Assembly (NCBI GenBank): GCA_964017155.1
Contig: OZ024857.1
Span: forward strand, 43,964,993-44,028,992
Source: Oasisia sp. SBJ-2009
Lineage: Eukaryota; Annelida; Polychaeta; Sabellida; Siboglinidae
Reading direction: 5' to 3'
DNA length: 64,000 nucleotides
Of this stretch, positions 1 to 13,131 are shown piece by piece. A model generated the notes under the pieces. It was not told the origin of the DNA. It did no database searches and worked only from the letters and a program-made list of their open reading frames with translations. Within the stretch, counting starts at the first letter, position 1. Every line of letters starts with the position of its first letter. The position numbers were made by a program, and so were the translations under genes.

Positions 1-262
1 GCAACCCAGGCATGCAAATCAAGATGAAACAGGTCATCGACCTCGAGGAACTGGCGAAACAGATTCGGGAATTAGGAAAAATATTCGGGATATTTAAACA
101 ACAGCTATAAGAAAATTAAATCGCATTGCCTGAAGATAAGCTATCTTTCTTCACGACCAAATCGATGACAACGAACAGTGTGTTCGCAGTGCTAACATGC
201 GCTTCAATGGCATTGAAAAGACAGTTGACGGGGAGGACCTTGAGTTGGTGAACATGCAATTA
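1..262 (+). pseudogene. LINE ORF1 fragment (copy 1)
   Basis: This is a decayed piece of the first ORF of a non-LTR retrotransposon, a nucleic-acid-binding chaperone in intact elements. It aligns with 38,150-38,500, where the frame is cleaner and reads a charged, coiled-coil-like stretch followed by NLRLCGIEET, a phrase typical of L1/L2-type ORF1 proteins. Here the frame is broken after about 35 codons (FGIFKQQL then a stop) and continues in another frame. The left end is cut by the window edge, and homology stops at about 262, where another sequence has been inserted; it resumes near 718. Family assignment rests on motif memory only. Confidence 0.5.
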
Positions 263-717
263 GTCCATGGGGTCAGTCCCCGCTGTACTGCCTGGCGACA
301 ATGAACGGGCATTCAGGATTGATCGTTAAACGGACACCTTCACCCGGCCGCGACCCGTAAATGTCCGCTTCCGATCGGAAAAGACAAACGACCGATTATT
401 CCGATCAAGTGTCTAACTCAAAGATTTTGATGGATGGATGGATTTATTTAGTATAGAATGTAAAACATTGTACAGATATACATAAGATATAAATACAAAG
501 TACATTAAATAAAAGGATGACAAAAAAAGTGCAAGCACTTATTTCCATTGTGGTCCCAGACATCAATGCGTTCTAAATTGATTTACACAACAAGAGCGAT
601 GAAAAATGCAAATCAAACCAGAGACTGCTGGACTGAAACGGGAATGTTGTGATCTAGGATGTCAACAACGTGGTTCACATGATGCATACCCCTTATGAAC
701 TGGATATAATATAACTT
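263..717 (-). repeat. Insertion with LINE 3' end
   Basis: This block interrupts the ORF1 repeat, which is continuous at 38,150-38,660. On the minus strand, about 545 to 428 reads GGACCACAATGGAAATAAG, a T-rich stretch, an AATAAA signal and a (TCCA)n-like tail. That is the usual 3' end of a CR1/L2/jockey-type LINE. The rest (263-427 and 546-717) is not recognised. Confidence 0.4.
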
Positions 718-960
718 GTAAAGCACAGCAACAAGTATCGGTGAAAATGATGGAAACAATTCATTATCGCTCACATGACATTCTTAAAATATATATTTCC
801 TTAATTTGCGATGTTTTTGCTACATAAATGAATGTAATTTTGTGACTTGAAATGTTTACTGTGTAGGAACCATTCTTAAGAATAAGATGTAAGAACATAT
901 GTAAGTAAACATGTTAAGTTTTCTTCTGTCTTGACATTTTTCTTTATGATTCATTTTATT
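718..960 (+). repeat. ORF1-repeat continuation
   Basis: The repeat continues here, from GCAACAAGTATCGGTGA onward, and matches 38,446-38,665 at roughly 80-85% by eye. It is probably the region downstream of the ORF1 fragment. No frame is open. Confidence 0.55.
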
Positions 961-1090
961 CCATGTACTTAGTGTACCAATTTATTTAATATCTTTTATT
1001 TAAAATGTTTTAGTACATATTATTGTTGTTATATTTTTGTCTTATCAAGTAACCTTTTAAGAAATATGACCTGCTTATTTACTTTACATA

Positions 1091-1140
1091 TTACACACAC
1101 ACGCACTCACGCACGCACGCACGCACGCACGCACGCACCA

Positions 1141-1172
<32 letters not shown>

Positions 1173-1181
1173 CACACACAC

Positions 1182-1182
<1 letters not shown>
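1091..1182. repeat. (ACGC)n / (CA)n microsatellite
   Basis: Compound simple repeat: CACA, then about 18 ACGC units with one CC interruption, then a (CA)n run. Confidence 0.95.
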
Positions 1183-1574
<392 letters not shown>

Positions 1575-1600
<26 letters not shown>

Positions 1601-2390
1601 CCTTGAACGACCGCTTTCCTGGGCACAGATCGTTTCTGATTAATATGAACCTGCCTTGAACGCCAAACCCGACCAGCGACCACATAAATTGTTCATGCGA
1701 CCGTTCTTTTTACCTGCTAGCAGCGACCTGAACATGTTTCGACGTTCGTTTCGAGTACACTAAATACGTGTATCGTCGATTGATCTGATTGGTCGATTTA
1801 TTTGATTGGTATAATTGTATCAAAGTGCGCGAGGATGAGGGAGACGACGAGGAGTAGGTGGCATCACCGCCGGCACCGATGCCGCTTACATTTCAGCAAG
1901 TAGCTGAACATCTACGGGCATTGCGCTACTTTGGTTTATGCACAACTCGGCCATTGTTCACTGCATCAATTTGTCAAGCACAAAATTGCTTGAATCTAAA
2001 CCATGCAGAATTTTTTTTTAGCAAACAGCTATAGATGCGTTTTATTTTAGAAAGTGATGATTGTAGGTGAACAGTGCTAGTAGAGTATTCAGTGTACAAA
2101 AATGTAAATCTGATATTGACAATGATGACTTTAATACACTGTTAATTTGTATCCCAATGTGTTTGTACTTTTTCTTATACATAGTCCTAAACACAAAATG
2201 AATAAATTATTTTATATCATGCTAGTACAATGCTTGCCTGCCTACCTGTGTAGGTAACATACGTGCACACATTTATAATTATGCCGACGTGATTTTGTGT
2301 ACAACCTGTTAAGAGCAACCAACTGTTTTAGCGACCGTTTTTGCTGGGCTGGCTGTAGGGGCGGTCGCCCAAGACACGTTTTACAGTATA
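1575..2390 (+). mobile_element. Possible pogo/Tigger-like remnant
   Basis: At 1,834-1,960 the plus strand reads an acidic run (EDEGDDEE, stop) followed by TFQQVAEHLRALRYFG. This resembles the C-terminal tail of pogo/Tigger or jerky-type transposases. The flanks (about 1,590-1,640 and 2,320-2,385) carry GCGACC/CGACCGC motifs in partly inverted arrangement, which may be worn terminal repeats. I could not define ends or a target duplication. Confidence 0.3.
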
Positions 2391-3863
2391 TCTTCAGGAG
2401 GGTAGCCCGCTATATTTAAGGAAGGGTTGGCTGGTTTTGATGCAAATGGTGATTATTGACGGCGAGACTAAATCAGATTAAAATTTAAACGTTGGGAACA
2501 CATTTAAGATCCCCCCCCCGTCTTCCCACGTCATGTCCAACTGCGTAAAAGATTCATTCTGCTTTCACACTGTTTGTGATATACCCAAATCCGTTAATTA
2601 AATTAATTAAAATATTCGTCAGGTTAAACGAACAATGACGTATTTTAAATACGCGATGTTGCACCTTCCCATGGTATTCTTTCCTCGATCCTCATTCTAA
2701 TTGCACTTCCTAGAGCCGCTTAAGATCTCACTTAGCATAATAACATAGCATGGCAGATAGTCTCCTCTCTTTGCTCGTCTTATGTGGCAGCAATAATATT
2801 GCCTCATGTATTCCTGTGATCTGTCTGCCTGGGCCTAGACTGACCATTATTGACGATGATGCCGTAAGCAGCGATGATATCGCCTTGTTTGTGGCCGGAT
2901 GGAAAGGGTCGTAAATGTAATCTTACGTGTATGTAATCTTGCGATAATACAAACATGAATCAAAACAGCGGAGAGATAACATTCGCAGCTCAATGATAGT
3001 CTAATCACAGAAATTATCATATTAGAAAAAATGGCATTAGCCTCAAATGCAAACGTCAAACAAATTGAAAGTATTCACTGTCTCAGAAACATGGAATGAG
3101 CCAACAACACTGCAATGTTCAACATAATCTGCGCTAACTTTATATTTGCTTTTATGTGGTTTTAGTTATGGTCATTGATATGTCTATATGAGATTGGTGC
3201 AGATTAAAATGTTTTGACAGTTATAAGAATTGATATATACAAATGATGGTAGACATAATGTGAACGGCAGTATTGTATGACGATACGCATTATTATACTA
3301 AACACATTATGTCGCAGCAGTACAACAAATACTACTGTCGCGTTTCAGCTGTTGTAGTTGGGAATGTCTGGGACAGAAAACTTAACATACAAAAATGGAA
3401 ATGTATTCATGCATTGTGCCATCCGGTAGATAAGTTCCGGCCAGTAGGTAAATGCGCGAACTCGATCTTGGTAAAAAACAAAACTAGGCCACGTTTAATG
3501 CAAGCGCCACCAAACCAACAATTACTAGACTCGACCTCCTGCACTTAGGCGCCGCGATGCTGGTGATAACACTGATAGGCGTCATTACACATGTAGTATC
3601 AGATATTGCTGGCATCGCACACGTATTGTGGCATGAAACCTTCTTGTTCTTCTTTCCGTTCATGCCCACATTCGTTGTGTTGATTATGCAGACGTTCTCA
3701 CGCGCCATCCGTACACGCCAGAGGTCGCTGCGGCTGATCACATCAGTCCCGACTCTTCTTTGCTCCTCGCAAATCCCTTTTGAAACGTCAGCCAATGACA
3801 TCGCCCACGAGGATTCGTGTGGTCGCCCTCTGGTTACGCGATACAATATTTTGGGTCACACTA
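2391..3863. other. No gene; short repeat matches
   Basis: This gap holds a match (2,410-2,485) to 25,745-25,815, a C9 run near 2,511, a Q-repeat fragment (2,838-2,905, with GCAGCGATGATATCGCC), and two blocks (3,155-3,200 and 3,545-3,640) that match 35,757-35,945. Frames of 90-120 codons at 3,273-3,868 overlap one another on both strands and resemble nothing known, so I do not call them. Confidence 0.6.
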
Positions 3864-4070
3864 ATTAAGCGTTAGCCTATCAGTGTGTCGTACAAAAAGA
3901 CGTAGCTAGCGGAACAAGACAGTCGGAGACCCTATAAATAGAAGCCCCTTTGTCCTGGTAGCAGTTCGTCCTGCAACGAGAATCCAAATTTCTGTCATCG
4001 ATTGAGAAATCAAGGTCCAACAATCAACAGAGTCCGCACTTCAGCTAAGACCTTGGCATTTGCGGTGAGT
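3864..4070 (+). promoter_or_regulatory. TATA promoter + non-coding first exon, cassette A
   Basis: This looks like a pol II core promoter joined to a first exon. A TATAAATA box lies at 3,933-3,940. An initiator-like CAGTTCG starts 29 nt downstream at 3,962. A 103-nt exon without any ATG follows, ending at a strong splice donor (GCG|GTGAGT, donor 4,065-4,070). The same architecture occurs at 20,883 and 46,049, with identical TATA-to-start spacing. Upstream it shares GTTAGCCTATCAGTG and GACGTAGCTAGCGGAAC with the other copies. No downstream coding exon was found. It could be the first exon of a duplicated host gene, a non-coding RNA or a transposon promoter. Confidence 0.6.
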
Positions 4071-4330
4071 TTTGAAACAGTTCATACAGATCACAGCATT
4101 AGATTAACTCTTTCGCGATTATATTGCAATGGGATATATATATTTCAATCAGTGCATATTCAGTGTAGCTAAGGAATCAGTGCATATTCAGTGTAGCTAA
4201 TGAATATTTCTAGTGCATTAGTTTTCGTTGATAATACTGCGAGCAACAGCATAGTACATTTTTATTATTTGAAAGCAGCATGTAGAGAGTCGTTAGACAA
4301 TCAGTGATCTGTCGGTGAGTCATTGCCGCA
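4071..4330 (+). repeat. Intron-like block after cassette A
   Basis: This sequence follows the predicted donor and matches 21,276-21,555 at about 80% by eye, including CTTTCGCGATTATATTGCAA. A 30-bp stretch (GTGCATATTCAGTGTAGCTAA) is tandemly duplicated here (about 4,152-4,200) but single in the other copy. Confidence 0.6.
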
Positions 4331-6042
4331 CCAAGTAGGGTGCAGGAAGTCGCTGTTGTAATTTGAGCACCGGCGGCAGCTTTTCACGAGGATTCGGTCG
4401 ACTTGCTGTTGCGTACAATTGTCTTTCCACCAACGTACTTAAGCTCTATGTTTCACCTAGTAAATTGTAAAATTATATATGGGTCGACGTATTTTCCGAA
4501 TGGGTTGCGTACAAGAATTATTTTGTGTATCATATCGATGGTGCCCTTGTTTCATGCGCGTGTTCGCCTTCGTACGTGCGTGCGTGCCTATGTGTGTTTG
4601 TGAGTTGATGTAGGGGGCAACAATGACAAATATGGACTACGTGATTTCTTTTATTGCAGAGTCGTTATCACATTTTCTTTCATAGTTCGAATCTTCTTTT
4701 TAAAGACACGACAAAGTCCCTGGCTGTTATATCGGCAAATTGTGGTGTAGAGAGGCCGCTTGGAAAGGCGATTGGAATGGAGTCAACCGTTGTGATTCCA
4801 AGTGTGTCACATCCTGTGTGGTACTGTGAATGAGTCGTTAAAAGTAGTAGTATGGGCACAGTTGCAGTATCTACGCAGTTTGCAGGTCCAGGAGTTGTGA
4901 TAACGTATAGTCCTAAACTGTGTTTGACCCTTTAGTACAGACGACACACATAAATTGGTTGCAAGTCAGGTTTTATTTTTCAGACATATATGTCACTACA
5001 GTGTAACGTGCACGGGGTCTTAGGTGCCGTGAAACCATCAGTCAACCGTTTAGCCGCCTGGCATCGGACCGCCGGCCATTTGCGGGCCGCTATTTTGTTT
5101 CTCAGAATAAAGCAAAAGGTGAATACGGTTGTATTTCAATGGATGTTTAAGTATAATGCTTGCGCTACCTACTGCTGGATCAGGGTAACATTTGCTTTTC
5201 ACATCACAAACAGTTATCGGCGGCATGGTTCACATCTTCTGACAACGCGCTAGTGGTGACGATCTTCGTTCTCCATTCCCGTTGCGTCGTGAAATATAAT
5301 GTCTAAGTTCGAGAGCGCTGGTCATGTCACACACGATCTTTTCAGTCACAACTGGTGCTTGTTTGATATGCTGGATTGGAACGAGGACGTATAGTAGAAG
5401 ATTGGATCTTCCAGATATCGAAGGGCGCAATATATATGAAAGCAGGCTGTGTTTGTCTATCCGCTCTCTTGTTCCGTGTTTCATTTTCCTGAGAAAGAAA
5501 CCTAACAATATTGCTTTCGAATATTGTTATGAGTTATGACAGCATTTGAATTAATAGCACAGCCATTGATTTAGAATCGCGACCAGGAACACCCGCTCCA
5601 TCAGTATATATAATTATACAATACAGTCGGTATTGAAACTGGCTTCTAACCTAAATGGATGTAGGCCTACTTAGGCTCATATTGTATATTGCAGGACCGT
5701 AGTATGGATTCCTTTGTGGATGCTTTTGGTGTAAAATGGAAAGGATTGATCGGATTGACATTAGTTGTGAGATAGTGTGAGATAAACGGACGCAGGGATG
5801 CCTTTAACAAATGTTTCCCAAACGGACTTCCCGCAATTAAGACGACATTATGCAGGTCGGCATTGTCAAATAGATCATACAGTAGAGCGGGATTAGGTTA
5901 CACATTGTTCAGAAACGTTTTCGTGTTCCCAGTATTCTGCCTGCACTCTATACTATGACACCAAGGCTCCGTGATCAGCGTATGTAAAATATCTTGTATC
6001 AAGCAGTAGTTACGGTTCATGCACAATTTCGTTATTCTAAAG
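4331..6042. other. Unassigned, no gene seen
   Basis: No recognisable coding, repeat or RNA feature was found. Frames of 66-92 codons are scattered over both strands and are consistent with chance. This 2.1-kb stretch, with the next feature, is absent from the equivalent place in the second copy, where the intron block (ending 21,555) runs directly into repeat R. Confidence 0.5.
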
Positions 6043-6110
6043 GGCGGTAGGTGGGATTGAACCACCGTCCCCTCGAATGACAGTTCGGCGCTCTACCGAG
6101 CGACCACCGC
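6043..6110 (-). pseudogene. tRNA-like sequence, copy 1
   Basis: On the minus strand a 7-bp acceptor stem (GCGGTGG with CTACCGC, one G-U), a D-arm-like GCTCGGTAGAGC and a T arm with GGTTCAATCCC are present. The D loop is too short and the anticodon stem is poorly paired. A GTC triplet sits where an anticodon would be, but I do not assign an identity. It is probably a degenerate tRNA or the head of a tRNA-derived SINE. A second copy is at 8,372-8,431. Confidence 0.5.
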
Positions 6111-6507
6111 TCCCCACATGATGATTGCAGGAAGATATTATATATACCCTCTCGGATGATGACAACTATTATGTCGGTCATAGGGAAATCTATGTTGGCA
6201 GTAAAAATCCGGAAAGGGTAATCGCTATAATTATAATGATGGGATACTTCCGAATTGTACTAAAAATATTTGTTTTGTATGTAGACAGAACAAGACAAAA
6301 ACTATGTATAGCTATGCAAAAGAGTATTGTGTATTATAAGAAACACTATTTCCAATATATTTAGCACATTTGACAGTTATAATCCTGACATGAATGCTTA
6401 TGATTATTTGTCTCCTTGATAGCGGGAGTTCATTATTACGGTGAATCTACCTAACCAAACATAGCAATGGAATCACGAACACAAGAACATAAATGTTAAA
6501 TGGTTAC

Positions 6508-7735
6508 AGAGATAAACGAACGCGGTACAAGTCGCTGAGTGGCAGTGCAGCTTTCAGACTGTTACTTTATCTTTCCTTGATTCGGAGAGTAGATTGGTCA
6601 CGGGACCTGTTAAAAAAGACAAGCTCAGTTACGAGCTACGCCGATCAGGGTGGATGAATGACTCTATTGTGCACAGGGCAGACCAACTCTGTTTGCGGCA
6701 GCACAGTGCTCGCCAGATTTTGAGAAAGTAAAGCGATAAAAACACGACCGGATGCCAATCTCTCACATGTGCACAAATACATTTAAATTACACTACTTAA
6801 ATAGCGGCGTTAGTAAATGATCTACATTTTGTCTTCCTCGTCTGTAATCCATTCTTACCGCCCCATAGACGGTGCTCAATTTCAGGATGCATTCTATTTA
6901 ATATCATCTTATTGCCACAGTGGAGCACAGGCTGACGCCTCTTGTTTTCCTGCTATGCATAAATCGCCCTTCTTAGGTACTGGACTAATATTCAGAACGG
7001 TCGACTGCAACGGTATTTCTAACAATGTATTTCTGGTTTCCCACAAAATTGGTACCTTTACGTACATTTGATGATAATTACAACGTAGCATTCACTACTG
7101 ATTTGATAAATGTCATGCAATGTTGACTAGGCTTGTATATTATATTTAAGGTGTTTCAACAAAACTTGCGCAGCGTAAACAACTTGTTCACGATTTGAAT
7201 ATTATTTGAAAACGTGTTTTCTCCATTGACCTCTAGCCACTGCGACAGTGGCGGTATTGTTGCAGCACACCAGGCTTCGCGATTTGATTTTGATTATAGA
7301 CCGGTAGTTTTCGAGTGTGATTGCATGTGAAAAAAATATAAGGTACAATTGCCAACTGAGATGTGGAAGATTGCTTGTTGAATGAATGATCGCTCCAATT
7401 GTAAGAGTTGTATGTACCGAGCACGGGGCAGACAAGCTGCCTATGCTTTAGCGCAGCTAAACTATAACAACCTGTCAAACAAAGTTGATCCCGTACCGCA
7501 AATACTGTGTCCTACTAATAGTATTGAAAATGTAAATTGTAACATACCCACAATGACTTTCACACATTATTACGTAATGCAAGAAATTCCCTCGAAGAAA
7601 AATCTGAATGTCAATATAAATAATGATATGTGCACCATACACTATGCGTAACATTTGTGACTACGTGTTTCAAATAATTTAAATTATGATTGACTATTCT
7701 TTTCTCAAGAATTAATGGGTCACATATTGTAAGAT
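6508..7735 (+). repeat. Dispersed repeat R, copy 1
   Basis: The longest copy of a four-copy repeat. Left part 6,508-6,830 matches 28,473-28,805. Middle 6,835-7,300 matches 21,561-21,990, 28,812-29,035 and 35,449-35,722. Right part 7,380-7,735 matches 22,160-22,480 and 29,035-29,358. Landmarks are TTTCAGGATGCA, GCCATGCATAAATCGCC-like and AACTTGCGCAGCGTAAACAA. Copies are 75-85% alike by eye and all lie on the plus strand. No conserved frame spans them. Confidence 0.75.
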
Positions 7736-9127
7736 TATCCATTTGTATTCATGAATAAACGAGGTGTTTGCTGATATCTCTGCCAGGTGAGGGTGTTTGC
7801 TTATCTTTCATTCATCCGCGGCGTGGCTACCGATCTTTCCTCTAGGTCTAGGGCAATGTTTTTACTATAAACTATGATGACAGGAGAGTTACGAATCGTA
7901 ACCATCACATAATGATGATTTATTAGTGCATCTCAGAGACTCACAGAGACTGCAATCATAAACACAAAGTAAGCTTGTCATAAACCGACGCCGGTAATAA
8001 AAAAACCTACCTTTACTCTATAGCCGGATTCATGAGCATTCATAGCCGTGTAAATTACCCAGGACCCGGCTGTGAAACTCATAAGCTAAACGTGTTTACC
8101 GACGTTACGCTCTTCTCTCTTTAGAGGTATTAAATTATCAACGACGACGTGACAACTGTAAAACGGTGACCGTTGTATTAAGCCGTAATATTACTTAGTC
8201 AAAGTTTCTGCTGTAAGGAAGACGCGAACTGTTTACCAAATAATAATGAATATGGTAGAGAGTAACGCCCGGCGTTATAATCCGGAATCCTTTAGAAGCT
8301 GAGTAACAAGATATCGATTTAACAAGATTTAACAAGATTGCCACTTAGAGAATCAACAAAGTTTCGAAACGTCGGCAGGTGGGATTGAAACACCGTCCCC
8401 TCCATTGACAGTCCGGCGCTCACCCCACCGCCCACTCACTTAGTCCCATGGCCGACGTAGTCGTTATGGTGAAGTAACAATGTTTTAAAGGAACATATAT
8501 CCTTCATGCACAATAAATAATGTGGAAAGTAGGCAACCTCTATCGCACATATACAACAATAAACATTACTTGTTTCACGAGAAATGTAGCGCACGGCTAA
8601 ATAGTAAATTACAAAATCGCGTTCAGAATATGTGTTAGGGTGGTCCTTTTTAGAAAAAATGTTTAAAAACATTTCCCTGATAGTAGTAATTATAAGAAGT
8701 ATAATGGTAGTTGTTTCAAGTATGTAAGTGAAATATTAAGGAAATTACAGATGTGTAAAATTAAAAATTTCATGACGTTTTCTGATGATTTGACGTCTTA
8801 TATGCAAAAATATATAATTATATGTAATGTTGCATATAAACCATACACATTTAATTTTGTATTTTCCACTGGTCATAATCACTAATATTGAATGTTTGTT
8901 TCCTGTTCGTAGATGAAATATTAAGGAAATTGCAATTTTATGAAATTTCACATTAAAAACTATTCCTATAATTGTCTTGACAGATTTGATCTTGCCAATA
9001 CATCTTTAGAATGAGTTTTATTATTTTCTTCAGATACTAGTAAATTAATTAAAATGCAATGATGCTTCCTTCAATTATATAGATGAAATATCAATGCAAT
9101 TGCAATTTTATGAAATCTTTTACAAAT
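7736..9127. other. AT-rich, no gene seen
   Basis: Apart from a tRNA-like remnant at 8,372, this stretch holds only AT-rich sequence with a loosely repeated phrase, GAAATATTAAGGAAATT (about 8,730, 8,916 and, diverged, 9,086). Confidence 0.5.
8372..8431 (-). pseudogene. tRNA-like sequence, copy 2
   Basis: Clearly related to 6,043-6,110 (shared GGTGGGATTGAA...CACCGTCCCCTC on the plus strand), but more decayed: the D-arm has lost GGTAGA. A shorter echo, GGCAGTTCGGCGCTC, occurs at 9,311. Confidence 0.5.
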
Positions 9128-9221
9128 TTACAAAATCACATAGGTGAATATTTAGATTCTTTTAACAGTTTTTCTGTTAAAAATATAATATTTCCGAACA
9201 TTCTCCTATGCGATTTTGTAA
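9128..9221. repeat. Imperfect palindrome (MITE-like)
   Basis: Arms 9,128-9,152 and 9,197-9,221 are inverted repeats with 22 of 25 positions matching. An inner hairpin (TTTTAACAG, five T, CTGTTAAAA) lies near the centre. The roughly 95-nt whole folds back on itself, like a small foldback element. Confidence 0.6.
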
Positions 9222-9518
9222 AAAAATCATAAGATGGTTTTGTTGTAAACTATGACGAAGGCCAATATACATACCTCATTTTTGTATTCAGTTAATACAT
9301 ATAATGTATGGGCAGTTCGGCGCTCAGATAAACCAAAATGTCATTTTTTGAAATTGCTTAAATTGGGGCAAGTAGGGTGTCATATGAAAGGTATTATTCC
9401 CAAGTTTCAGGTATCGCATTAATAATTGTTTAGTATACATTATGTAATAACATATTATGCAACTAAAGATAGGAAAACAATAACGAAAATATTTCGCGAT
9501 TATTTCCACCAAACAATC

Positions 9519-9668
9519 TACCACCGCCACCGCCACCGCCACCGCCACCGCCACCGCCACCGCCACCGCCACCGCCACCGCCACCGCCACCGCCACCGCC
9601 ACCGCCACCGCCACCGCCACCGCCACCGCCCCCGCCCCCGCCCCCGCCCCCGCCCCCGCCCCCGCCCC
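9519..9668. repeat. (CACCGC)n then (CCCCGC)n hexamer array
   Basis: About 18 CACCGC units change abruptly to about 7 CCCCGC units, so a one-base variant unit has been amplified. The minus strand carries runs of G5 separated by C, with G-quadruplex potential. The His-Arg and Ala-Val frames here are artefacts. Confidence 0.95.
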
Positions 9669-9957
9669 CGTCCCCGTCCCTGTAACTGTATCTGTATCTG
9701 AATATATATTGATATCTGTGTCTGTATTTGTCTCTGCTTTGGTCCTATTTCAGTGTGTGTCTCTGTCTATGTTTCGCTCTCACCCTCGCTCTTTCTCTCC
9801 CTCTTCTCTGTCTCACTCTCTGTCTATCGGTCTGCCTCTGTCTGTCTCTTTGTCTGTCTATCCGTCTGTCCGTTTAGCCGTCAGCCCGTCAGTCCATCTG
9901 CCCATCCAACCGTCTGTTCGTCTGCCCTTATGTCCGACTGCCCGTCTGCCGGTCTGC
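9669..9957. repeat. Degenerate (TCTG)n / pyrimidine-rich tract
   Basis: Low-complexity tract of TCTGTCTC-like words sliding into CCCGTCTGCC-like words. Open frames are due to low stop-codon density in this composition. Confidence 0.85.
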
Positions 9958-10120
9958 CCATGTCCCCATGAGCCCGTGTGCCCGTGTGCCTGTGTGCCCG
10001 TGTGCCCGTGTGCCCGTGTGCCCGTGTGCCCTTGTGCCCGTGTGCCCGTGTGCCCGTGTGCCCGTGTGCCCGTGTGCCCGTGTGCCCGTGTGCCCGTGTG
10101 CCCGTGTGCCCGTGTGCCCC
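9958..10120. repeat. (CCCGTGTG)n octamer array
   Basis: About 19 copies of an 8-bp CCCGTGTG unit with two single-base variants. Confidence 0.95.
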
Positions 10121-10139
10121 ACTTTTCATGTTTGTTTGT

Positions 10140-10256
10140 TTTTTTGTATGTGTGTGCGTGCGTGCGTGTATTTGTGTGTTTTGTGTTTACTTGCATGTGT
10201 CCGTGCGTGCGTACGGGGGTGCGTGCGTGCGTATGTGCGCGCGTGCGTGCGTGTAT
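10140..10256. repeat. (GTGC)n-rich tract
   Basis: GTGCGTGC-type simple repeat with interruptions, the fourth in a contiguous 740-bp series of simple arrays. Confidence 0.85.

Positions 10257-11683
<1,427 letters not shown>

Positions 11684-11738
<55 letters not shown>
11684..11738. repeat. (TA)n microsatellite
   Basis: TA array directly at the right end of the direct repeat. It is absent from the right-hand copy. Confidence 0.95.
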
Positions 11739-11740
<2 letters not shown>

Positions 11741-12191
11741 ATCATGTAAAGTTTTTCAGACATTTCTGATCTTCCTATATATACATCAGCTCCTCGGAGG
11801 TTTGCATATTACATAATATGCTACATCAGCAATGCGCAGGAGCGAAGCATTGGATCCTCTTGCTCTTGGGTCGATGTGTGATCGAGCATTTTCATGGGAA
11901 ACTCTGTTTGACGAGTTTGGTAGGTACAAACTGATGCATCAGTTCAAAGTCTGTCAAAATTAAACTGTTTGTGTTCGCCATGCTCATTTCATCGTTCATA
12001 TATATACTTGACAATGCTCAGGGACGGGACGTATATAAAATGGGAACAATGTACAGATGTTTAAAACTTTATTTTAAGACTTATCAGTAATTATATTAAC
12101 TATTGTGTCCCGGAGACCATACGCATATGCACTTTCTCACGCATGTGCGGGCGCGCATGCAAGGTGACTGCACATTGAAAATGGCGATATA

Positions 12192-12991
12192 CAGTGGTAC
12201 CTGTCTTCAGCGGCCCCCGAGATGAGCGGCCACCTACGATGTACGGACACTTTTCCGAGGTCCAGATTGATTTTCAACGGATATGTCCCTTAGATCAGCG
12301 GACACCTACTGAACACGGCCGCGGACAATTTTTTATATATTATTATTCCACTGCTAAAGCGGACAGTCATACCGATTTTTTTTTCTTCTTCAAAATAAAC
12401 AACATTTTATTGTTGTATACGATATTTTAAAAGATGGCGTCGCACATTTCCTGCACTGCACAGTGCATGCTGGGAGTGTTGTTTTTGTCGAATCACAAGA
12501 GACCGCGAGCAACCCGTGCGAGTTCAACCCACAGCTGTTTTTACATTCCGTTTTACATTTTGTTCGATAAGCACGCGTATCTAGTGATGGCAAGCGAAGG
12601 GAAGAGACAAATGTTGAGTTGTGGATTATGCAACACGCACTGGAAATGCAGCCATGCTGGACGCCGTCACGACAGTGCAGGATCTTGTCCAAGAACACTG
12701 CATTAAGCAGGCAACCTTCGCAAAGCAGAAGTCAATCACAGACTTTTTCACTGCGAAGTGAGATGTGGAGACATTGTGGCCAAGGACATAGTTTACTGAC
12801 TTCTTGCTTGATTTTTCTGTGCTATGTATGTATATATGTTGTGGGTATTGGTGTGGTGGAGGTTAATAAAGATTGTAAATATGTTCCAAAAAAATTGTCT
12901 GTAATTCTTGTCCCTCTGATGAGAGGACACCTGCGATGTAGGGACACTTTTGCTCGGTCCCACAGGTGTCCCTAAAAGACAGGTACCACTG
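12192..12991 (+). mobile_element. Non-autonomous pogo/Tigger-type element
   Basis: Terminal inverted repeats CAGTGGTACCTGTCTT / AAAAGACAGGTACCACTG are flanked by TA target duplications (12,190-12,191 and 12,992-12,993). The empty site is preserved at 36,797-36,798. TA targets and CAGTGG ends belong to the Tc1/mariner superfamily, pogo branch. At 800 bp it is far shorter than an autonomous copy. Inside it keeps a transposase start and end (next entry). An AATAAA signal lies at 12,865. Subterminal words (GCGGACACCT-like, near both ends in inverted orientation) may be transposase sites. Confidence 0.88.
12587..12761 (+). pseudogene. Internally deleted pogo-type transposase
   Basis: An ATG at 12,587 opens MASEGKRQMLS, like the N-terminus of CENP-B/pogo-type transposases just before their helix-turn-helix. 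Within about 35 nt the sequence jumps to a different frame reading LDAVTTVQDLVQEH and ending ITDFFTAK with a TGA at 12,759, like the C-terminus of such proteins. The DDE core is missing. This is the signature of an internal deletion derivative that depends on a transposase made elsewhere. Assignment is from recognised termini only. Confidence 0.6.
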
Positions 12992-13131
12992 TACTATACA
13001 ATCTATAAATCCTCCCGAAGGATATTCGTATGATTTCAATTCCAGTGCGGTAGACATGATTTTGAGTAACATTTGATTAATTATCTCGGTGAATTAGCTC
13101 GGTACCATGGAAGACCAGCATTTCACAAGCG

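Noticed and set aside
3484..3868. 120-codon minus-strand and 103-codon plus-strand frames before cassette A
   Set aside because: They overlap each other, resemble no known family, and their partial copy at 35,850 does not keep either frame.
6043..6110. Functional tRNA-Asp gene
   Set aside because: The D loop is only about 4 nt and the anticodon stem does not pair properly, so only a tRNA-like remnant is called.
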